Shown: positions 11,144 to 23,472 of the stretch, one piece after another
Layout of the letters: every line of letters begins with the position of its first letter
Position numbering within the stretch: position 1 is the first letter of the stretch
Assembly (NCBI RefSeq): GCF_000344685.1
Contig: NW_006920411.1
Coordinates: 615,426 to 679,425 of the forward strand
Direction: 5' to 3'
DNA: 64,000 bases
DNA from: Gloeophyllum trabeum ATCC 11539
Taxonomy: Eukaryota; Basidiomycota; Agaricomycetes; Gloeophyllales; Gloeophyllaceae
Position numbers and translations under genes: made by a program
Notes under the pieces: model-generated
The model's database searches: none
What the model saw: only the letters and a program-made list of their open reading frames with translations
Told to the model about the DNA's origin: nothing

Positions 11144-12473
11144 TTACAGCTTAGCCTTGATAGAGCCTTTGCCCTCCTCCACAACCGAATTGACGCAGGT
11201 CCCGATACCGTTGCCAACCCACACCCTGCAGTCATCACCGTGCTTTAGCACGACAGGCGGCTGTCTGACGAAGCCAACGCCCGCGGGGGTACCGGTCATG
11301 ATGATGGAACCAGGCAGGAGCGTCGTGGACTGCGAGAGGTAGGAGATTGTCTGGCGGACGGTGAAGATCTGATTGCTGTAGTTACATCACAGGAGGGGGT
11401 GGGGGAGTCAGTTGATGGATGGCTAGGTGATGTTCAAGGCGAAGTACGTACGCAGTCGTGCCGTTCTGCATGATCTGGCCGTTGAGTACAGTTCTCAGCT
11501 GGACCTTCTGCGGATCGGCGATTGACGTCGCCGCCACGAGACACGGTCCGATAGGGTTGGAATCATCTTGGAAAAGTGAGTTATTTCTTGCCCTTCCGCG
11601 ACATTATGCAGCTACATACCGAAACTCTTCGAGAAGCCCCATTGGGACGTGGCGAACTGATGCGTCCTGAACGAGACCTGCAATGTCATAATGATTGAGC
11701 CAACGCGACGAGGACAGTCTCGGGGCCTTCACTTACATCGTTCCCACCCGTGTAAGCCAAAACGTAGTCCAAGGCATCCGCCTCAGATACGTTCTTCGCC
11801 GCCTTTCCGATCACGATAACGAGTTCCACCTCGTAGTCGGACAGGTGCTTGTCCACTGGCTGTGCATATTTCGGCAGAGAAATGGGGGCGAGCGGGCCAA
11901 TGACTGATGTCGCGGGCTTGTAGAACAGGACCGGGGCACTATTAGGCATCGTTAACATCTCACAGTCGTTGTAGAAGCGTGTACGGCATACGCGGGCTTA
12001 GCCAGCTTTGCTTCTGCCTGCTCTCGTTTTCAATTGGTGTACGCAAACTGGGCGTACTCAAGGAAACGCACCGCATGATCAGCATAGTTCAGCCCCAGAC
12101 ACCTCACAAGCTTCACCTCCTCCCTCGTCAGCGGCGCGAGCAGCTCCTTCACGGTCAGCACGTTCTTCGTAACCTGGGCGGCCGGGTCGAGCGCAGACCC
12201 GAGAATCTCATATGCCTTGATGGGTGTCTTCTTCTCGTAGGCGGCCAGTCCGACTATCACGGTCCCGTTTGAGGCTGAGTCGTAGATTACTAGGTTACAA
12301 GTAGAAAGGATTGCTCACCATCGAGATGCCTATCTACCGGTTCTCCCAGGTGCACCAGCCCCGTCTCAGCAGCTACGAAGCGGATCAACCGCGTCCATTG
12401 CTACGCGCACCACTTTGAGCCCCTTCAAGTTGCCAGCAAGACTTGGACAACTCACAGTCTTTATCGGCGCCAT
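11144..12473 (-). CDS. Fumarylacetoacetate hydrolase-family protein
   Basis: A member of the FAH fold (fumarylpyruvate/acylpyruvate hydrolases, oxaloacetate decarboxylase, related isomerases); the exact substrate cannot be read from sequence. Exons: 12473-12456, 12400-12319, 12253-12072, 11958-11737, 11677-11620, 11566-11452, 11375-11144 (302 aa). Marks: [24 protein letters not shown], the metal-binding pattern [12 protein letters not shown] with the glutamates, [13 protein letters not shown] and [15 protein letters not shown]. The first exon is just 18 nt (MAPIKT). The junction after NYADHA removes two residues expected in relatives (commonly DHAAE), so that splice may differ slightly. The same strand as SSADH, 280 bp upstream of it. 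Confidence 0.85.
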
Positions 12474-14285
12474 GGGTATTGCACGGAAGTGGGTGGTTAG
12501 CAACCTGAAATACGCTCGCCGTGCAGCGGTGGAAGTCCGCCATTTCTCTGGAGACGGGGAGGAAGCGGGACACCGTCGGAGAAACAGATGGACCAACCTC
12601 ACGTGTCGGACGCGTTTGTCAGTGTGATCAGAGGCGTAAATAGACGCCTATAAACGCGCGCGGGGGCAATCTTACATTGACAACTCTCACTTTTTCATAG
12701 ATGGATGAGAAGAAAATGAGTACTGGGAGGCATGGAGTACGTCACTTCATGTAGAGCTTCGGTAACTTGATTGTGGACTAAATTATGATTCGGTAGGGAG
12801 GTCTCTGCAAGCAACGCCGATACCCTCGTACCAACGCAGCTCCACAAGAAATAAAAGAATATATTCTTCGCGAAATACCTTCAGCTGTGGGGAACACCCT
12901 GAGAATATCTTGCACGTCAATAGTCGCCGGAAGTCCCAGTAATTGCTTCTGTGAACCAGGTGGACACTGCCTGGAACGGGCTGATATCTCAAGGGTTAAA
13001 CGCGACAGGCAGGCTATTACGCCGTCCCCTCTCACAACAACCCGGCGTATCGGCTGGGTATCACACGGACAAGTACCTGGAAGAGCAATGTTATGAAGTG
13101 GGCAGCGGCTGCAGAACGCTTGCCCATTAACGTTTCGTCTGGATACTACTCAGGAATCCCAGTATGTTCCCGCTCGATTCCTCTGACCAGCAACATCGTA
13201 GGTGTCGTTTGCGCGGTCTTCCACACTTCTATCTAAACGAACACATAGTAAGTTTTCCCATTACGAGACCGGTGAGCAATGCCTGATATGTGGTCCACTC
13301 GCCACCCTGACGACATGTGAGCAATCTTGAGAGTGGGGGGGAAGGCGACGAGCAGCAGTTGAAGCTATGTGCTTGTCGACCGCATCCTCTAGATGATCTG
13401 TCAATAGTACCAACCGACTTCTTCAGGTCTCAGATGGCCATCAGCACGGTAAAGACATCCACAGATGCACCTTACCATATGGCTTATTGTCCGGTGGTCC
13501 TGGACGAACCAGGCGAACCCTTGTGCTGCGAAACCCTAACCATATTGAGAACGTTTGGAAGGATCGCTGGGGTTGAACTTGTGTGTATGACTTCGGTGCG
13601 ACGCCGATGTGCTTGATATCAGACCACTCCTATGTGAGACATTCATGTTTACTAGTACACCGTATATATATACGTCCCTCCTCCGTAAAAGTTACTGCGA
13701 GGATAATGTCCCTCAGGTGCTTGGGTCTTAGACTAGCTCTCGTCCTCATGGCTTGTCTCACCTCTGAGTCTGGTCAGTACTCTCAAGGGCGGTAGCTACT
13801 TGAGCGCTGAGTCGCCGTTTTAACTTTGCGGCCTGAGCCTCGCTTCCAGACTCAAACGAAGGATAAGCGCCCTCTTTTTTCATTTCCACATCCTCGAGAG
13901 GATTTAGGCCGCACCGACATCGATATCCTATGTCGAGGGACCCGCAAGCCTATCTTTAGACTTCACCCTAGGTGCTCCTAGGTGCAGTTCAAGTGCTGGA
14001 TTTCCCGACACAGTGCACCTCATTCGCTCGCTCCTCGCCCCCCATCCGTACGCGAACCTCCATAATTACCCCGCCGCTATGCGAGCCGATCGTGATGTCG
14101 GACGCGACGAAGGACGGACGAGCCAGAGCCACAACGCCCGTTCATTAAGTTGCTAGCACGTGGTGGCTGTCATGGTTTCCCTTTACGGCATTATATCCGT
14201 CATCACTCACGGCCGCCTCGTGCTGAATGGCTGACAGGAACATGCTGGTTGAACTTGCATAGCCTTCTACGATTCCCCCTTCGCC
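12474..14285. other. Intergenic, no supported gene
   Basis: I see only short frames without recognisable domains or consistent splice structure on either strand. The left end must hold the FAH-family promoter and the right end the cdc14 promoter. A short alternating stretch TATATATATACG lies near 13663. The middle could include degraded sequence, but I found no terminal repeats. Confidence 0.5.
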
Positions 14286-15934
14286 ATGGACTTAACAAAC
14301 GAGGAGATGAGGATGGTCCTCCAGGACGCGCTGGACGACGTGAGTGGCCTTCTGGACGATACAGGACACCGCTGACACGGCTCCCGCAGCTATGTTCGCC
14401 GAGGACGTCGATGAATTGCAAAGGCAGAGCGCTCCAAGCAATCCACGAACTCATGGGAGATATCTGCATCCCGGACGACCCCGCTGCGGACGATCGTCGC
14501 GATTATTTCCTGGCCCTCCAGGACACGTTCGAATGCAACAGTACGCCCCAGCTCCCGCAGCCTCTTACCCGCGATCTTTACTGATTGCCTTGTTCATAGT
14601 CCCTTCGCGAATATTGGATTGGATCTCTCACAGCACCGTTCGCCTGGAACAGTTAACGTCGAAGGAATGTCAAGATCGTATGCCACCCAAGCCCTTGTTC
14701 TCGTTAGCAATACTCACATATGTGACAGATGACCGAAAGGACCAGCTCAATGCCTTGGTGCCACTTCTAACGCGGGCGTTAGGAGTCATCCAAGGTTTCC
14801 CGCTTATGCACAAGCCCAGCAAAGCCTTCCTTGTACGGCAGTACAGCCTCGAGGTTCGTGCTCCCGTCAGAATCATCTTATCGGTCCTAACTATCTCGTC
14901 AAAAGATCCTCGTCGACTTACTTTCGGTTTCGCGGCGACTGCATCCTGCCCCTTCTACTCCGGATCACAAGCGGAGCAAATCTACGTCTTCGCCACACCC
15001 GGGCCACCGCACCCCACCAATGGAACTCCAGATTGCCATTCTGGATACCCTCATTTGTGCCTTGGTAGACTCCGTACCGGGTTTGCGGATCTTTGAGGAA
15101 ATTGACGGCCTAAAAACCGTTGTGAAGGCATTGAAGAGGTCGCCCTATGATGTATCGTGAGTAACGTCCTCGATGCCGCGTTTCCTTGTGTTAACCCCTT
15201 GCAGTATGAAATGCATGGCATTCATCTGCTTCTACATGGGAGAGGATGAATTTGCATTGTCCGGCGATAGACCGCCAGCCTCGGAGACGCCTCGCCCTGT
15301 GCCACCTGTGCCTACCGCCCCTTCCACACCCGTCCGCAGCGGACACTCCAAAGCGCGATCACTGGCAGCCCGGCTCGAACTCCGACCCTCGCCATACGCG
15401 CTCTCCGGGCACTCATCCTCCTCATCCGAGTCCTCCGCGCTCTCCGATGCCGAGAGCTACACGTCCGTCGAGTCCAGCGCAGGGCCCAAGACCCCGCCCG
15501 ACGACGCGCCACTCCACCACCCCCTCTCCGCGCTGCGCAGGGACGCCGACGCCATCCCGCAGAGCCCCAAGAAAGAGCGCTTCGCGCGCCTCGGCCTCGG
15601 CTCCGGGCCCAGCTCGCGCGGGGGCCTGAGCCCGATTGGTATCAGCGGCCTGAGCATCGAGATGACGCCCAGCACGCCCACGAAGGGCGAGGGCCGGTCT
15701 TCGTACGCGGACTCGGACGTGTCGTGCCTGTCGCCGAGGAGCCCCGCGGGGATGTACGACCGGCGCAGGCGGCTGCGCTCCCCGTCCCCGCCTACCCGGC
15801 AGAAGGGGAGGGGAGAGCGGCGCTTTCGCCCCAGGACAAAGGAGGAGAAGGAGGAGATCCTCGCGGGGATGGTCGACAACGTGGACTACCTCCTGGAAAA
15901 CATGCGCAAGGTCGGCATTTGGGGTGCTTGCTGA
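14286..15934 (+). CDS. cdc14: SIN component Cdc14 (cell division control protein 14)
   Basis: This is the S. pombe-type Cdc14, partner of the Sid1 kinase in the septation initiation network; it is unrelated to the Cdc14 phosphatase. Exons: 14286-14339, 14390-14540, 14600-14677, 14729-14853, 14906-15156, 15205-15934 (462 aa). The conserved armadillo-like half includes LCSPRTSMNCKGRALQAIHE, FLALQDTFECNIPSRILDWI, RLEQLTSKECQ, and later VPGLRIFEEIDGLKTVVKAL then MKCMAFICFYMGE. The second half is Ser/Pro-rich and probably disordered with SPKKERF and repeated SP sites, ending in a conserved tail near LLENMRKVGIWG. The intron 14678-14728 is 51 nt without a stop in frame, so retention would add 17 residues. 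Convergent with cytochrome b5. Confidence 0.88.
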
Positions 15935-16468
15935 TCTACGCGAGAAAGAGTATTCTCCAGACACACACGGACACATCAACAACATCGTTCTATGAAATTC
16001 CCTCCCCTTCCCTTTCGCGCTTTTATTTTGTTTGCTGTCGACATTGCTATCGTTTTTCTGGTTTCGTAGCTTTCGCGTTGCATGCACCATACCGTGTATC
16101 CCAGGTGTCCATGTTGTAGCCCAGTATTCCCTCCCCCTCCTCCCGTTTTTCTCGTAACGCAGTATACGCCGATTCACGACTTCAATGATTTGTCCTGTTA
16201 CGACATGTCCTTTATACTAGATTATAGAGGCTCCATGACCGCTATACTCGCATCCGTGCCCGAGACTCGTGAGATGCAGAAGGCTTTCGATGCTCTGAGT
16301 TACTGAGTCCCGCAACCGGCGCACAAGGCGTAAGCAGATATCGTCTAAGCAATGATAGCATTGACAGAACATATACTAAAGAATCCTAGAAGTAAATAGA
16401 AGCAGAGAGTACATGCGTTGGAACCCTGTCCGTGGTCACGCGGGCATGTACAGAAGATGTGGTGGTCC
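15935..16468. other. Convergent 3' intergenic region, cdc14 / cytochrome b5
   Basis: The interval holds the 3' ends of two facing transcripts. It has pyrimidine-rich and T-rich runs (for example near 16010-16040 and 16118-16150) but no frame or repeat that supports a gene. Confidence 0.5.
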
Positions 16469-17184
16469 CTATGAGCTGGAGTAGAATCTCCAGGCGAAGT
16501 ATGCGACCAGGAGAGACAGCGGGATGAAGTACATGATACTAGGTGGCAAGCGGATGTTACAAGAGTGCGAGGGGGTGGGGGGGTGAGAACGTACTTTGAA
16601 CCTGATTGTACAGCGCCCTCGAAGTTCGAGGCGGTTGCGCTCGCAACTTGTTTGGCACCCTTCTTGAGCTCCTAGATAAATGACGGTGTTGTGAGTGGGT
16701 GGGGGGACGCAAGCAGAGAATGAACGTACGTCTAAAGCACCAAAGTCACCAACCAACATGGCGGGCATCATGGCACGGGCCTCGTCGGAGTGTCCGACGT
16801 CCTCGAATGCCTCCGTAGCATCCTTGCCTGTAGACGGAGCGGGATGTCAGAGAAAGGCGCTCAGGAAAAACGTACGATACGCACCGGCCTCGGCGATCAT
16901 CACCTCATCTCCTCCCGGGTGCTAGAGAACGCAGCACGCACTGTTCAGCCCCTCCCGACGTCTCTCTAACAAGCGTCGAGCACTCCTACCTCGTCGATGA
17001 ACTTTGTGACATCGTAGACTGCAATGCGGGGTGAGCCAACGTGGTCGAAATATCGGAGTAATGATTGGCTCGCGGCAGCCAGTGTTATCTACTGACCTTT
17101 GCCGTTGACGAGCAGCCAGAGCTTGTCCTTGGACGTGTGCTGCTTGAGCTCCTCGAGGCTGACGACTTTTCCTTCGGAGGCCAT
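16469..17184 (-). CDS. Cytochrome b5, tail-anchored
   Basis: Microsomal-type cytochrome b5 donates electrons to ER desaturases, hydroxylases and P450s. Exons: 17184-17097, 17018-16990, 16921-16885, 16827-16730, 16671-16595, 16538-16469 (132 aa). The haem domain reads [38 protein letters not shown] and [18 protein letters not shown]; the histidines of HPGG and GHSD are the two axial haem ligands. The C-terminal segment [20 protein letters not shown] is a single membrane anchor with a very short lumenal tail. Length matches the family. It is divergent from the FG-repeat gene, with about 800 bp between starts. Confidence 0.95.
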
Positions 17185-17981
17185 GGCGGAGAGTGGGGGA
17201 GTTGGAGGGGGCAGAGAGCAAAGCTACTACGTGTCTAAGTCGGACGTTGCAGGACGCCTATCCGCCCCTTATATTGGCTGTTCCCACGAATACACGTTAT
17301 GATGCGATAGGAAATTTCCTCCGCCAGCGCATCCCCTCCGGCCGCGCGTAACACTGATTTCGTCAAACCAGATGCAGCGCATTTGCTTGCGGGCCCAGGA
17401 TCGGAACGACGAGGAATGTTCGCTTCGAGACTCGCCCAGTCAAACGCGCGCAGAAATGGATTTATTCTGGTATTCAACGGTGTAGTCTAGACACGGATGT
17501 ACGCAAGGTTTAGTACTCGAATGACCATATACACAAGGGGCAGTCAAGCGTGGACCAAGCAGAACTATTCTTCCATCTCGATAGTAGAGGTGACAGAGCA
17601 TGAGATGGCCTCGGATGAGGTGCCCTGTCCCTAGGCAAATGCGAGTGGGTCGGATCACATCTTACAGCAAAACCAGGGGCCAGAAATCAATCGTTACCAG
17701 TTCATCGAGCAGCAGAGCCTTGACAGAGAACAGAGACACGAACAACAACTCGTTGAGACAAACGCCATTGTGGCAGGACCGACGCTCGAAGAAAAATTGC
17801 AGCCACTCAATATATCTGCCACAAATTGAGACTCCGCCTAAATGGCTACGCGTCTGATGGGCGTGTGGTAGCCACGCTGTGGATCGCCCAGCTCCTCCTT
17901 GTATTCCACTTCACGCGTCGCGCGTCTGCTCCCCCGCCTTCCAGTCCCCTGGCCGTCGCTGTCGGCCGCGGTCACGCCGCC
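17185..17981. promoter_or_regulatory. Divergent intergenic region, cytochrome b5 / FG-repeat gene
   Basis: About 800 bp separate the two start codons. No internal gene is supported. An in-frame open stretch runs upstream of the FG-protein ATG from about 17826, but it has no ATG, so 17982 is taken as the start. Confidence 0.45.
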
Positions 17982-20900
17982 ATGGACTACTATGATACTT
18001 CCGACATTCTGGCCTCTCGTGCCCGCCCTGCAGTCCGCCCGACGCCGACCGTCACTCCCCCGGTCGTCCCCAGCTCCTTTTCCCTTTTCCGCCTCTCATG
18101 GCTCGCTGCGCTCGCGCTCATCGCGTGGCTAGTGATTCTCCAACTCAAGGTATATCTCAACAACTGGCAGGACAAGCACTACAGGCTGTGAGTGCTTTGT
18201 GAAAAAGAGACACTGATGCAGGTCTGATGTGGCCGATGCCCAGGTCGATGCGTAGGAGACACGGTATCCCGGATGACGACCATCGCCCGTTCAACGTGGC
18301 ATATGCTGCCGCGCGGCAGATGAGGCTCTCGAGCGGTGAGTCGACACCAGAGGCGCAGTCCTTGCCCAGGCCGCGAGAGAACTTCCGCCCAATACGTGTC
18401 GAGTCAACGGATAGCTTGAGGTATCGTCAAAGGCCTGCGCAGGCAGGTACGTTTCATAGAAGCTGTGCTTGAGTCTATCATGCGTCTAATGAATCCTCGT
18501 GTCGTACATCACACGACTTCTTCTGTAGTACAATCTTATCAAAGCGCTCAGCGGTCGCATCTTCGTAATGACGGCAGCACTCTGGCCAACGATGGCATAT
18601 CGTCAGTCTCTCGTCCCCCGTACGATCTCGTATATCGCTGCTGACCTGATTTTAACAGGTATATCCCGAAGCTACCTGCCAGGGCGCGGGAAGTAATCGT
18701 CGACAACGAGCTCGTGAAGGAGCCCGCATCGCCGCCGATCCCCCAGTCGTCTCGTATACAAACGGTCAGGTTCGCCGACGATCGCGAGGCGAGGCCTAGC
18801 GCAGACAAGGTATCAAGAAAACGTGGCTTGGATGACGAAGCTGATGTTGAGGTCTCCAAGCGCACGCGGACAGGTGGCAGGGAGGTTATCGACGTCGACG
18901 ACAGGATGGACGAGGACCTCCCACAGAAGCGGGGTTCGAAACGCGGTCCCAGTCCAGAGGAGGATGAGGGGTATAGTTCGCGGCAGGAAGGTCGTGAGAA
19001 GAGGATCCGGAGGGTGTCGGCGGATAAGAATGCGGAGACTGAAGAGTTGATGGACACGGACGATGTTCCCAGAGGTAAGAAGCGGGACCGCGGGGAGGCG
19101 GGGTCGACCTTTGGCGGAGACGATTATTTGGACTTGGATGATTTGACTGGCTCGAGGCGCCGGCGACGGCGGATGGAGAAGCAGAGGTCGGATGTGCAGC
19201 TACGTGGGACAAAGCGTGATCGTGACTCCTCGACTGATGAAGAGCTTGAGGAGCTGCTTGAGGCAGCCGGGGCGCCCCGGAAGGATAGGGTGGCTAAGAA
19301 GCAGCGGGCCAAGGGGGCTTTAGCGGAGGAAGAAGAGGGAGACCAGTCTCTTATCGCATATGTGGACGATGAACCCGTCTCTGTCGATCCCCTCTGTAAA
19401 GGCCGGAAGATTGGTGAGGAGTGGGAGGAAAATGGGGAGCACTACAAGGTTGGGCCTAATGGGCAGAGACTCCGGCAGGCCTTGGTCAAGAAGTCACGGA
19501 CCAGATTCCCTGGCATGGTGAGTGCTTTACTACGATCGATTCAGCTGAGTCTTGAAGGTAATTGCTGTAGCCGGTCGATTCAATGCATCCGGACAAGAGG
19601 GCTGCATGGGATGTTTTCGTGGAGAAATGGCTCTCGGAAGAGGAGTACAAAGAGGCAGAGGCTCGGCATGATCTGGCTTGGCAGGAAACGCCCGCGGGTA
19701 CACCGCGGACACTCTACCTTGATGAGGATGGGAATATCCTGGTCCGTTTGCTTTCCATTTTGCTTTATCCCAATCCTCTAACGGGGATTTGTCTGCTCCA
19801 GGATACTCCTGGGAACAAGAGCTTGCTGTGGGCATCTCAGTTCAAGGAGGAGAGCCCGGTTAAACCGGGTTCACTGAAGCAGTCGGTTGCCGTGATTAGC
19901 AACAATAACAATAACAACGGCAGCAAGGGAAGTCCGTTCGCTTCTTCCCAGCGGGGAGCTCCTGGTCGTCGGATAGCTTCTGTGTATGCTACGGCAACGG
20001 CTACACAGGACAGTACTCCGACCGAGGCGACCCCTACGAAGAAGACTCTGTCTAAATGGGAGAAACAGGACCTGGAGGCTGCGGCTGTGCAACGGATGAG
20101 GAAAAAGGAGCAGGAGATCAGGGAAGCAGAGGAGAGGAAGAAGGCGGAGGAGCAGAGGAAGAGGGACGAGGAACAACGGAAGAGGGAAGAGGAGCAACGG
20201 AAGAAGGAAGAGGAGCAGAAGAAGGTGGGATCAGCGCCAGCCCAAAGCAGTGCTTCGCCGTTCGCTATGCCTAAGCCTCCTACTTCGGGTGAGAGCAGTG
20301 CACCAGCTCCTCCCGCGATTACCTTCACTGCGCCTTCTGGAGATTCATCGAAACCGCCCGCCTCTGCTCCTGCCCCGACACCGTCTGGACCATCTACCGT
20401 GCCTTCCTTCTCCTTGCCTACCGCTAGCGGTGACTCCTCAAAGCCTACGTCCTTCTCATGGCCCCCGGCTCCCGCACCAGTAGACAAGGAGAAGGTCGCC
20501 GCAAGCGGCTCTGCGTCTGCCCCTAGTGGACCGGCTGCCCCGTCCTTCTTCAGCACCCCGCCCAAGCAACCGACCCAGGCGCAGCCTGCCGCTGCGCCTT
20601 CATCGGGCTCCAGCATTCCCAACTTCTTTGGGCCTAAGGGCACGAGTTCGACTCATGGAGTGACTACCCCGCAGTCCAATCATACGGCTGATATGAATGC
20701 GTCTACCACGCCGGCGAGCGCGCCTCCCTCGCAGCCATCGTTCTTCGGCAATCCTAGTAACGCTCCTGCAGCGCCGTCCTCGGCGTCTCCGTTCACTTTC
20801 GGCAATACTGCAGCACCACAGTCGTCTTCGGTGTTCGGTGGGGCGGGCGAGCAACAGAAGAAGGTGGAGGGAAAGCAGCCAGAGCAGGCGCCCCCACCTG

Positions 20901-21985
20901 CCGGTGGGTCACTGCTATCGCGGTTGGGAGGTTTTAGCACGCCGAACTCGGGCACGTCGCAGCAGCCGTCGGCTGCCCCTTCTCAAGGTGCTACGTCGAT
21001 ATTTGGTAACCCCGCACCTTCCTCGCAGACGGGGGCTGGTCAAACGACTTCGATATTCGGTGCTCCCAGCTCGAACTCTTCTCAGCAGGCTACGACAAGC
21101 TCAGCTCCTGCCCCCGCGACTGAACCGATGAAGCCGAAGTTCAAGTTTGAGACTCCTGCGACTCGCAGCGCTGCTCCGTCGCCTGCTCCTACTCCCGCGG
21201 GTTCCGAAACTCCGAAATCTGGAGGGTTTACTTTCAACTTTGGTACCTCAAAGCCTGCTACAGGAGGTGCACCAAGTGCCTCGGGTAATGCGACTGGGTC
21301 GGTCTTCGGATCCTCGTCCGCTCCTGGCGGAGGGAACAGCATGTCAACCAATGCGTCGACATCATCAGTGTTCGGGCAGACCAGCGCCCCTGGCGCGGCG
21401 ACTACTGCGTTCCCGTCGACCTCTTCAGCTGCGCCGACGTTTGGTTCCACTACGTTTGGTGCTCCGAATTCGACGAGCCAGCCGGAGGCACCGAAGTCGG
21501 CTTTCTCCCTTCCGTCCTCGAGTTCATCTGCGTCCCAGGCTAGCAGCTCTCCCTTCACCTTCGGCGGAAAACCCGCCGAAACCGCGAAACCTCCTCAAAC
21601 ATCCTCTGCGTCACCTTTCTCATTCCCAACGTCTTCTGCTGCGAGTTCGTCGAAGCCGGCCGAGCCGCCGAAGGCCTCGTTTACCTTTAGCGGTTTGTCT
21701 GGTGCTACGGGAACTGGCGGGCTGCCTACTCCCTCCGCCACTGAGAACAAGACCATGTTCACGTTCAGCGGGCTATCAAATCCGTCTTCGTCGAACCCCA
21801 GTGGCAGCTCGCCGTTTGGAACGCAGGCCTCCGGCAACAGCGCTACCTCATCGAACATATTCGGGAACCCTTCCACCCCCTCCACTAGCCAACCCGGTAG
21901 TAATTCGGGTCTGGGTTCCTTTAAATTCCCGACCGCTCCTTCGTCGAGTACCTTCACCTGGCCAAAGCCTGGTGAAAAGAAATAA
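17982..21985 (+). CDS. Membrane-anchored FG-repeat nucleoporin-like protein
   Basis: A 1231-aa protein in six exons: 17982-18187, 18244-18446, 18529-18601, 18659-19517, 19571-19741, 19802-21985. Residues about 38-57 (LSWLAALALIAWLVILQLKV) form one membrane span behind a short N-terminal tail. Next comes a long Arg/Lys/Asp-rich region with NLS-like clusters (SRKRGLDD, SKRTRTGG, TGSRRRRRRMEKQR). It is followed by a conserved-looking globular piece (HPDKRAAWDVFVEKWLSEEE), then an uninterrupted E/K/R helix (about 20100-20226). The last 600 residues are Ser/Pro/Ala-rich with 14 FG dipeptides (SIFGNP, SVFGQT, PFTFGG, NIFGNP). FG repeats mark nuclear pore proteins; the span suggests anchoring in the pore membrane as in vertebrate POM121 (inference). 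Intron 19742-19801 is 60 nt and stop-free in frame. Confidence 0.8.
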
Positions 21986-22564
21986 AATGTGTCTCCAACC
22001 CGTTTTTTGTTATTCCTCTGGCCTCTCTCGCATCCCTCCGCACTCTGTAGCATACGCATTTTGCCACTCATCAGTACCATTGCATGTAATCTCTCCCGGT
22101 TTCTGAAGTTGATTGGTTCTCGTTTGTACGGGAACATTGCATTCGCCGTTACTTCCTTGTCCCGTGCTTGATATTTTGTCGTGTCCAAGGTTTGAAGTTT
22201 TTTTGTGCGCCGGGGAATCTACCAGCCAGGTGATGCTATTCTGTATCTGGCTGGACTCGAGCAGAGCTCTGAGCTTCGAGGAGTATTTCCGAATTTTCAT
22301 TCCGACGCGACGCGATCCATGACGATCACGTGCAGTAGCCGCCCAGGCCTAACCATGTGCCGCCGGCACTTTGTCAGCAGCTGTCCGGTTTCCTCCTTAT
22401 GACGCCACACGAGTGGCTGACGGGACGAGGAGAGCCTGCACGATCGCCGTGCTACGCCGTGTCTCCAGCTATAAGAATAGACAGTCCACTGGCTGGCATT
22501 ACGATACAGCCCTCTATACCCCCATAACGTCTTGTAATTGTACCCGCCTTTTTACTAGACAAAG
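21986..22564. other. Intergenic between FG-repeat gene and HIG1 gene
   Basis: Tandem (+/+) arrangement: the 3' region of the FG gene and the promoter of the HIG1 gene. T-rich stretches near 22000 and 22195 may serve 3' end formation. No gene is supported. Confidence 0.5.
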
Positions 22565-23472
22565 ATGAAGGCAAGTAGCAGGAAACCGTGTGCTCGCAGC
22601 CCGTTTACTGACGCGAACATTACACAAGTAGATCGTTAGCTCAGATGACATTGATAACTACCAGCGCGCGACCGCGATTGGAGGCGCCAAAGGTTTCTTT
22701 GGGGGTCTCGCAGTTGCTGGACCAGCATCCTACATTCTGAACAAGCGATGGCCGTACTACCGCCAGCTTCCCCCGTCTCTGAAGGCGTTCGGCATCATCT
22801 TGGTCGCCGTGCCGTCGTTTGTGATTGCTGCTGAGCACGCGGGGCAGAAGTACGAGAAGGATCATTGGTGAGCTCCAATCTTGTACCTGGTTTGCGGCAT
22901 GGTATTCACCGGGAAAATAGGACTGGTGTGGGGAAGGTCGAGTTGGACACTGCAGCAGCGAGGGAGCAAGCCCGCTGGGAGGCTCTGAGCCCCTCGGAGA
23001 AGGTGAAGGATTGGGCTGCTAGGCATCAATACGGTGTCATTGGCGGCAGTTGGGCTTTGTCCATGGTTGGCTCGTTCGGCTGGATCATGCGGGACCCGTA
23101 AGTCCACGACATCCCTCGTTTCTCGCTAATGTTTGGTGCTGACTTGTACCCCGTCGCATTTAGACATCAGTCGTTTGCTCAGAAGATCGTGCAAGCGCGT
23201 ATGTGGGCGCAGGGGTTGACCATCGGGGTACTCCTAGCCGCCGGTGCAATCTCGCACGCGAACCGCCACAACCAAGGCAGTGCGCGCAATGCGGTATGTA
23301 TCATAGTTTCTTTGGGATCGTCGCAGCCGTTTTCTGACCGGTGTGGCGAGTACAGATTCCAGACCACTCATGGAAGGACATCCTTGAGCAGGAGGAGCGC
23401 GTTCAACAGGAAGCTCGTGCAGCTCAGTCTGCATCGACGTCTGCTTCTGCGGCTGCGCCTGCCTCGTCGTGA
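22565..23472 (+). CDS. rcf2: HIG1-domain respiratory supercomplex factor, Rcf2-like
   Basis: A mitochondrial inner-membrane protein of the HIG1 family that associates with complex IV and supercomplexes. Exons: 22565-22570, 22632-22867, 22921-23097, 23164-23293, 23356-23472 (221 aa). The first exon is only ATGAAG; the first intron has a GC donor (AAG|GCAAGT) and a TAG acceptor at 22631, which gives MKIVSSDDIDNYQRATAIGG. Hydrophobic segments: GFFGGLAVAGPASYIL, FGIILVAVPSFVIAAEHAG, VIGGSWALSMVGSFGWIM and the HIG1 helix QGLTIGVLLAAGAISHAN after SFAQKIVQARMWA. The C-terminus is a charged then Ala/Ser-rich tail. Rcf2 is preferred over Rcf1 because of the extra N-terminal membrane pair. Confidence 0.85.

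Noticed and set aside
12366..12602. N-terminal extension of the FAH-family protein resembling a mitochondrial presequence
   Set aside because: The in-frame extension is Arg-rich but begins at GTG and contains no upstream ATG, so the start at 12473 was kept.
19837..22188. Large minus-strand frames under the FG-repeat exon
   Set aside because: Shadow frames of a low-complexity Ser/Pro/Gly coding exon; the plus strand has FG motifs and phase-consistent splicing.
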